Source: JBBDWZ01 sp050732575 (GTDB lineage: Bacteria; Gemmatimonadota; Gemmatimonadetes; Longimicrobiales; RSA9). From it: a stretch of 9,853 nt of DNA. How positions within the stretch are numbered: the stretch's first letter is position 1; the number at the start of each line of letters is the position of its first letter. Both the position numbers and the translations under genes were made by a program. Positions 6,670 through 9,853 of this stretch are shown in pieces. The stretch spans positions 1 to 9,853 of the forward strand of contig JBOHRF010000178.1 in assembly GCA_050732575.1 (NCBI GenBank), written 5' to 3'. The notes beneath the pieces were generated by a model that searched no databases, was not told where the DNA came from, and saw nothing but the letters and a program-made list of their open reading frames with translations.

Positions 6670-6951
6670 ATGTTTTTCGAGCTGATCGGTCTGGCAGCGG
6701 CGTCATCGGCTGCGCTTCTTGGGTTTGCCAAAACGCGCGAGTTCGTGCGCAACCGCCTGCGTTATGTGGATAGCGTTCACTCGATAACCGCGCCCATGAA
6801 GGCCGGCGGCGCAGCGCTGCTGGTCGCGGCGCCCATCGTCTGGATTCTGCCTATCGTAGGCGCACCAACCGCCATCCTCTTTGGCGCCGCCGTGGGAGCC
6901 GGTGTCGTGGCTGGTAGTCGGGACATCCGAAAACGTTTGCCAGGCTACTGA
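6670..6951 (+). CDS. Small membrane protein, 93 aa, unknown function
   Basis: Not recognised as a named family. Residues 3-20 form an Ala-rich hydrophobic segment, 21-34 a basic stretch (KTREFVRNRLRYVD), and 46-82 a long hydrophobic Gly/Ala-rich region with a Pro break near 61-66. That region is best read as a helical hairpin with glycine-zipper-like spacing (FGAAVGAGVVAG, 71-82). The C-terminus is basic (SRDIRKRLPGY). It has a very strong GAGGAGGT ribosome site (6659-6666) that overlaps the stop of the ligase gene, so it is a real member of the operon and probably strongly translated. It may anchor the cytoplasmic enzymes to the membrane or pass a product across it; both are inference. A strong terminator follows its stop by 46 nt. 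Confidence 0.75.
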   Translation: MFFELIGLAAASSAALLGFAKTREFVRNRLRYVDSVHSITAPMKAGGAALLVAAPIVWILPIVGAPTAILFGAAVGAGVVAGSRDIRKRLPGY

Positions 6952-6960
6952 CGCTTCCCG

Positions 6961-6981
6961 GTTCGGTCGTTCTGGCCGAAC
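6961..6981 (+). other. Hairpin upstream of the terminator
   Basis: GTTCGG (6961-6966) pairs perfectly with CCGAAC (6976-6981), and three inner pairs including two G-T wobbles extend it to 9 with a TTC loop. It lies just after the small membrane gene and 16 nt before the terminator stem. It has no T-run of its own and shares its 5' arm (GGTTCGGTCG) with the terminator, so it may help stabilise the 3' end of the operon message. Confidence 0.45.
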
Positions 6982-6997
6982 TCTATTAGCCAATCCA

Positions 6998-7040
6998 ATC
7001 GGGTTCGGTCGCTGACGGCGGCGGAACCCGATCTTCCTTT
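6998..7040 (+). terminator. Rho-independent terminator of the hydrolase-ligase operon
   Basis: ATCGGGTTC (6998-7006) pairs perfectly with GAACCCGAT (7024-7032). After one G-G mismatch, GTCGC (7008-7012) pairs with GCGGC (7018-7022, one wobble) around a 5-nt TGACG loop. It is followed by CTTCCTTTT (7033-7041). The stem is about 14 pairs, GC-rich and followed by a T-rich tail on the plus strand only, which fits termination of the plus-strand operon and separates it from the transporter gene. Confidence 0.75.
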
Positions 7041-7102
7041 TGCCCGTTCCGTCACGCATCTTCCTGCCCCGTTCCTGGGTCGATTCCCTCTACTCAATCC
7101 GA

Positions 7103-8533
7103 ATGGACGACGAAGATCGCCGGCGCTGGTGGACCGCTCGCTGGTTCCGCTGGGGTATCGTGCTCGCGGCCGGCGGCCTGGTTCTACTGGCATCCCCGCC
7201 CGTGGGTGTGACCCTCACATCCTGGCGGTTGCTGGCCATTTTCGTCGCCACCATGGTCGGACTCGTAGTCCAACCCCTGCCGGGTGGCGCTGTTGTCTTG
7301 TTGGGGGTGTGCACGCTCGCGGTCTCGGGCGTAGTTCCGGTGACCCGCGCCCTGGCCGGCTACAGTGATCCCGTGGTGTGGCTGGTGCTCTGCGCATTCT
7401 TCATTTCGCGCGGCATGATCAAGACCGGCTTGGGACGGCGTATCGCGCTCCATTTCGTGCGCTTGATCGGACATACTTCGCTCGGCCTTGGTTACGCGCT
7501 CGGCCTCTCCGATGTCGTGCTTGGCTCGATTATTCCCTCAAACGCGGCCCGCAACGGCGGCATCATCTTCCCCATCAGCCGCAGCCTGGCAGAAACTTAC
7601 GACTCAAGGCCGGGCCCAACGGCCGGACGACTCGGCTCGTTCCTGATGGTGCTCCTCTACAATATCGACGTCATCGTCTGCGCTACGTTCTTGACCGGCC
7701 AGGCATCGAATCCGCTGATTGCCGGCTTTGCCCGAGAAACCGTGGGCATCGAGTTGTCCTACCGCGCATGGCTGGTGGGTGCCCTGGTGCCAGCCTTGTG
7801 CTCTCTCATTCTGGTGCCGCTCGTTTTCTACCGCCTTTATCCGCCCGAGGTGAAACACACGCCCGCCGCCACCGAGTTTGCACATCGCGAACTACAGGCG
7901 CTGGGCGCCCTGAGTCGCAATGAAAAGCTGATGCTCTTCGTCTTTGCGCTCGTACTTGGGCTTTGGATGACTATGGCGTGGCACCCGATCGAATACAGCG
8001 TGGTGGCCCTGATCGGCGTTTGCGTACTGCTGCTCACCAAGGTCCTCGACTGGTCAGACGTGATTTCGGAAAAGGGGGCCTGGGATGTCTTCTTCTGGTA
8101 CGGCGGTCTCGTGCAGCTGGCCCGGCTGCTGGGAGAAACAGGCATCACCAAAGTCTTTGCGGAATGGACGGCAGGCTGGATTTCCGGCTGGGAATGGTGG
8201 GCGGCACTCGGTGTGATCCTGCTGGTCTATTTCTATGCTCACTATGCCTTTGCCAGCATCACGGCCCATGCCACCGCCATGTTCATCCCGTTCCTCACTG
8301 TGACCGTTGCGGCCGGCGCACCGCCCTACATCACCGTGCTGGCACTGGCCTACTTCTCCAATCTCTGCGCGTCACTGACGCACTACGGCACCACTCCGGG
8401 CCCTATCTATTTCGGCGCCGGCTATGTACCGCAGGGTACATGGTGGAAACTGGGACTGGCAGCTTCCTGGGTGAACATTCCGATCTGGATTGGGATCGGC
8501 CTTATGTGGTGGAAGGTCCTGGGGCTCTGGTAG
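7103..8533 (+). CDS. DASS-family (CitT/SLC13-type) dicarboxylate or 2-oxoglutarate/malate transporter
   Basis: A 476-residue inner-membrane protein with roughly 11-12 hydrophobic segments, of usual length for CitT-type carriers (about 480). It has the two pseudo-symmetric substrate and sodium-site motifs: PSNAARNGGIIFPI (residues 145-158), and SNLCASLTHYGT (419-430) followed by TPGPIYFGAGY, both close to the CitT/DiT1 branch that exchanges citrate, succinate, malate or 2-oxoglutarate. The first motif has Ala148 where SNT is usual. I chose ATG 7103 over an in-frame TTG at 7040 because 7040 lies within the terminator tail and the acidic-basic MDDEDRRRW lead leads straight into the first helix. 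No Shine-Dalgarno sequence precedes 7103. The gene is separated from the upstream operon by a terminator and ends 9 nt from the convergent glgX stop. Confidence 0.9.
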   Translation: MDDEDRRRWWTARWFRWGIVLAAGGLVLLASPPVGVTLTSWRLLAIFVATMVGLVVQPLPGGAVVLLGVCTLAVSGVVPVTRALAGYSDPVVWLVLCAFFISRGMIKTGLGRRIALHFVRLIGHTSLGLGYALGLSDVVLGSIIPSNAARNGGIIFPISRSLAETYDSRPGPTAGRLGSFLMVLLYNIDVIVCATFLTGQASNPLIAGFARETVGIELSYRAWLVGALVPALCSLILVPLVFYRLYPPEVKHTPAATEFAHRELQALGALSRNEKLMLFVFALVLGLWMTMAWHPIEYSVVALIGVCVLLLTKVLDWSDVISEKGAWDVFFWYGGLVQLARLLGETGITKVFAEWTAGWISGWEWWAALGVILLVYFYAHYAFASITAHATAMFIPFLTVTVAAGAPPYITVLALAYFSNLCASLTHYGTTPGPIYFGAGYVPQGTWWKLGLAASWVNIPIWIGIGLMWWKVLGLW

Positions 8534-8542
8534 CGGCCATGG

Positions 8543-9853
8543 TCAGTGTGGCGCACGTGCTGAGCGCAGCAGCACCAGTGACCGGCCGGCCAGCGCATAC
8601 GGCGAGCGGGTCACCGTTGCACCCGCGGCGATCGCCGAATAGCGCGTGTCGACCATCACTTCCCAGGCCCCACCGTGTAACGTGGGCGGCAGCGTGAACG
8701 CCACCTCGCCTGTGTGCGCATTCAAGAGCAACAACAGATCGTCGTCGACAATCGCCTCACCGTCTTCCGTCAGTTCGTGCAATGCCGAACCATCCAAACG
8801 CACACCGATGCATTTGATCCAGTCTGCGTCCCACTCCGCATCCGTCATTTCCTGGCCGTCGGGCCGCAGCCAAACAATGTCTCGGACACTGCTGCCTCGA
8901 ATCGCGCGCCCCTGAAAAAACCGCTTTCGGTGCAACGCCGGATGCTGGTGCCGCAGCGCAACCAGCTGGCGCGTGAAGTCCAGCAGGGCATTGCTTGCCT
9001 CCGTATCCGTCCAGTCATGCCAGCTGATCTCGTTGTCCTGGGCATACGCATTGTTGTTGCCTTGCTGCGTGCGGCCCCGCTCATCGCCGCCACACAACAT
9101 GGGTGTGCCCTGGGAGAGCAGCAGCGTAGCCAGAAAATTTCGTTTCTGGCGTTCCCGCAGCGCGTTGATGGTTTCGTCGTTGGTTGGACCTTCCGCCCCA
9201 TGATTGAATGAGATGTTGTGGCTGTTGCCATCCCGATTGCCTTCCCCATTGGCCAGGTTGTGTTTTTCGTTATGGCTGACCAGATCGTGCAGCGTGAAGC
9301 CATCGTGGGCGGTCACGAAATTGATGCTGGCCTGCGGGCTGCGCCCATCATCCTGGTACAGATCACTGCTGCCGGTCAATCGATAACCCAGCTCAGCCAT
9401 CTGATCTTCATCACCGCGCCAGAAGCGCCGGACTGTATCCCGATACTTGTCGTTCCATTCCGTCCAGATGATCGGGAAATTGCCGACCTGGTAGCCACCG
9501 TGCCCAATGTCCCAGGGTTCGGCAATCAGCTTCACCTGGGACAGCACCGGATCCTGATGGATGATGTCGAAGAATGATGATAGACGATCTACATCGTGCA
9601 GCTCGCGCGCCAGCGTAGCGGCCAAGTCAAATCGAAATCCATCCACGTGCATCTCCAGCACCCAATAACGCAAACTGTCCATGATCAGCCGCAAGACCTG
9701 AGGATGCCGTGCATTCAAACTGTTGCCGGTACCCGTGAAATTCATGTAGTACCTCGGGTTCTCCGGTACCAATCGGTAATACGTTGCATTGTCGATGCCG
9801 CGAAAACTCAACGTAGGCCCCAGTTCATTGCCTTCCGAAGTGTGATTGTAGAC
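8543..9853 (-). CDS. glgX: Glycogen debranching enzyme GlgX, C-terminal part (partial)
   Basis: The visible 436 residues are the C-terminal part of a GH13 isoamylase-type enzyme that cleaves alpha-1,6 branches of glycogen, usually phosphorylase-limit dextrins, in the cytoplasm. The frame stays open to the window edge, where VYNHTSEGNELGPT continues conserved region I, so the TTG at 9811 is internal and not a start. In visible numbering the nucleophile is D76 in VDGFRFDLA (70-78), the acid/base is E112 in KLIAEPWD (108-115), and the transition-state Asp is D184 in FVTAHDG (179-185). All three are present, so the enzyme should be active. The usual C-terminal beta-sandwich follows, with DTRYS and a final strand rich in leucine. 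About 250-300 N-terminal residues are missing. The stop faces the transporter stop across 9 nt. Confidence 0.95.
   Translation of the reverse strand, partial: VYNHTSEGNELGPTLSFRGIDNATYYRLVPENPRYYMNFTGTGNSLNARHPQVLRLIMDSLRYWVLEMHVDGFRFDLAATLARELHDVDRLSSFFDIIHQDPVLSQVKLIAEPWDIGHGGYQVGNFPIIWTEWNDKYRDTVRRFWRGDEDQMAELGYRLTGSSDLYQDDGRSPQASINFVTAHDGFTLHDLVSHNEKHNLANGEGNRDGNSHNISFNHGAEGPTNDETINALRERQKRNFLATLLLSQGTPMLCGGDERGRTQQGNNNAYAQDNEISWHDWTDTEASNALLDFTRQLVALRHQHPALHRKRFFQGRAIRGSSVRDIVWLRPDGQEMTDAEWDADWIKCIGVRLDGSALHELTEDGEAIVDDDLLLLLNAHTGEVAFTLPPTLHGGAWEVMVDTRYSAIAAGATVTRSPYALAGRSLVLLRSARAPH

Noticed and set aside
7040..7042. TTG as the start of the DASS transporter
   Set aside because: It lies in the T-rich tail of the upstream terminator, and the 21 added residues show no family-like sequence.
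7963..8697. Plus-strand open frame of 244 codons
   Set aside because: It runs in another frame of the transporter and then antisense to glgX; low-complexity product with no recognisable domain.
9809..9811. TTG as the start of the debranching enzyme
   Set aside because: Conserved GlgX sequence continues upstream in frame to the window edge, so this is an internal leucine codon.

Overview
The window looks like a chromosomal segment of a GC-rich, Gram-negative-type bacterium. It carries lipoprotein signal sequences, a membrane-energised transhydrogenase subunit, a PQQ-type dehydrogenase and a glycogen debranching enzyme. GTG and TTG starts are used, and genes are tightly packed with ATGA-type overlaps. 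No rRNA, tRNA, CRISPR array, IS element or phage gene was seen. The PD40 lipoprotein and the short-unit intergenic arrays would fit Gemmatimonadota or a similar environmental phylum, but that placement is an impression and was not tested.

Left half, minus strand (1-3589, read right to left): a PQQ-type sugar dehydrogenase lipoprotein (2459-3589), a six-repeat PD40/TolB-like lipoprotein (1242-2330), the soluble NAD(H)-binding alpha-1 subunit of proton-translocating transhydrogenase (80-1228), and the first 24 codons of an ABC transporter ATPase (1-72). The last three are close-packed (13 and 7 nt gaps) and probably co-transcribed from a promoter at 2336-2364. That promoter sits so near the GTG start of the PD40 gene that its message may be leaderless. 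The dehydrogenase has its own likely promoter, overlapped by a palindrome.

Centre: a 338-nt divergent intergenic region (3590-3927) holds a 9-bp tandem repeat array facing a degenerate array of a similar unit in the opposite orientation.

Right of it, plus strand (3928-6951): a compact four-gene operon. It encodes a serine beta-lactamase-fold hydrolase, an M15-like (VanX/VanY-type) peptidase with one predicted zinc ligand changed from Asp to Asn, a glutamine-synthetase-fold carboxylate-amine ligase of unknown specificity, and a 93-residue membrane protein. The genes overlap or abut and end at a strong intrinsic terminator (6998-7040). This hydrolase-peptidase-ligase-membrane protein set is the best candidate for an undescribed system. 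The two hydrolase families usually act on D-amino-acid peptides, and the ligase fold makes amide bonds, yet none of the three enzymes has an export signal.

Right end: a CitT/DASS-family dicarboxylate transporter (7103-8533, plus strand) converges, with a 9-nt gap, on a glycogen debranching enzyme GlgX (8543 to beyond 9853, minus strand). The GlgX N-terminus lies outside the window.
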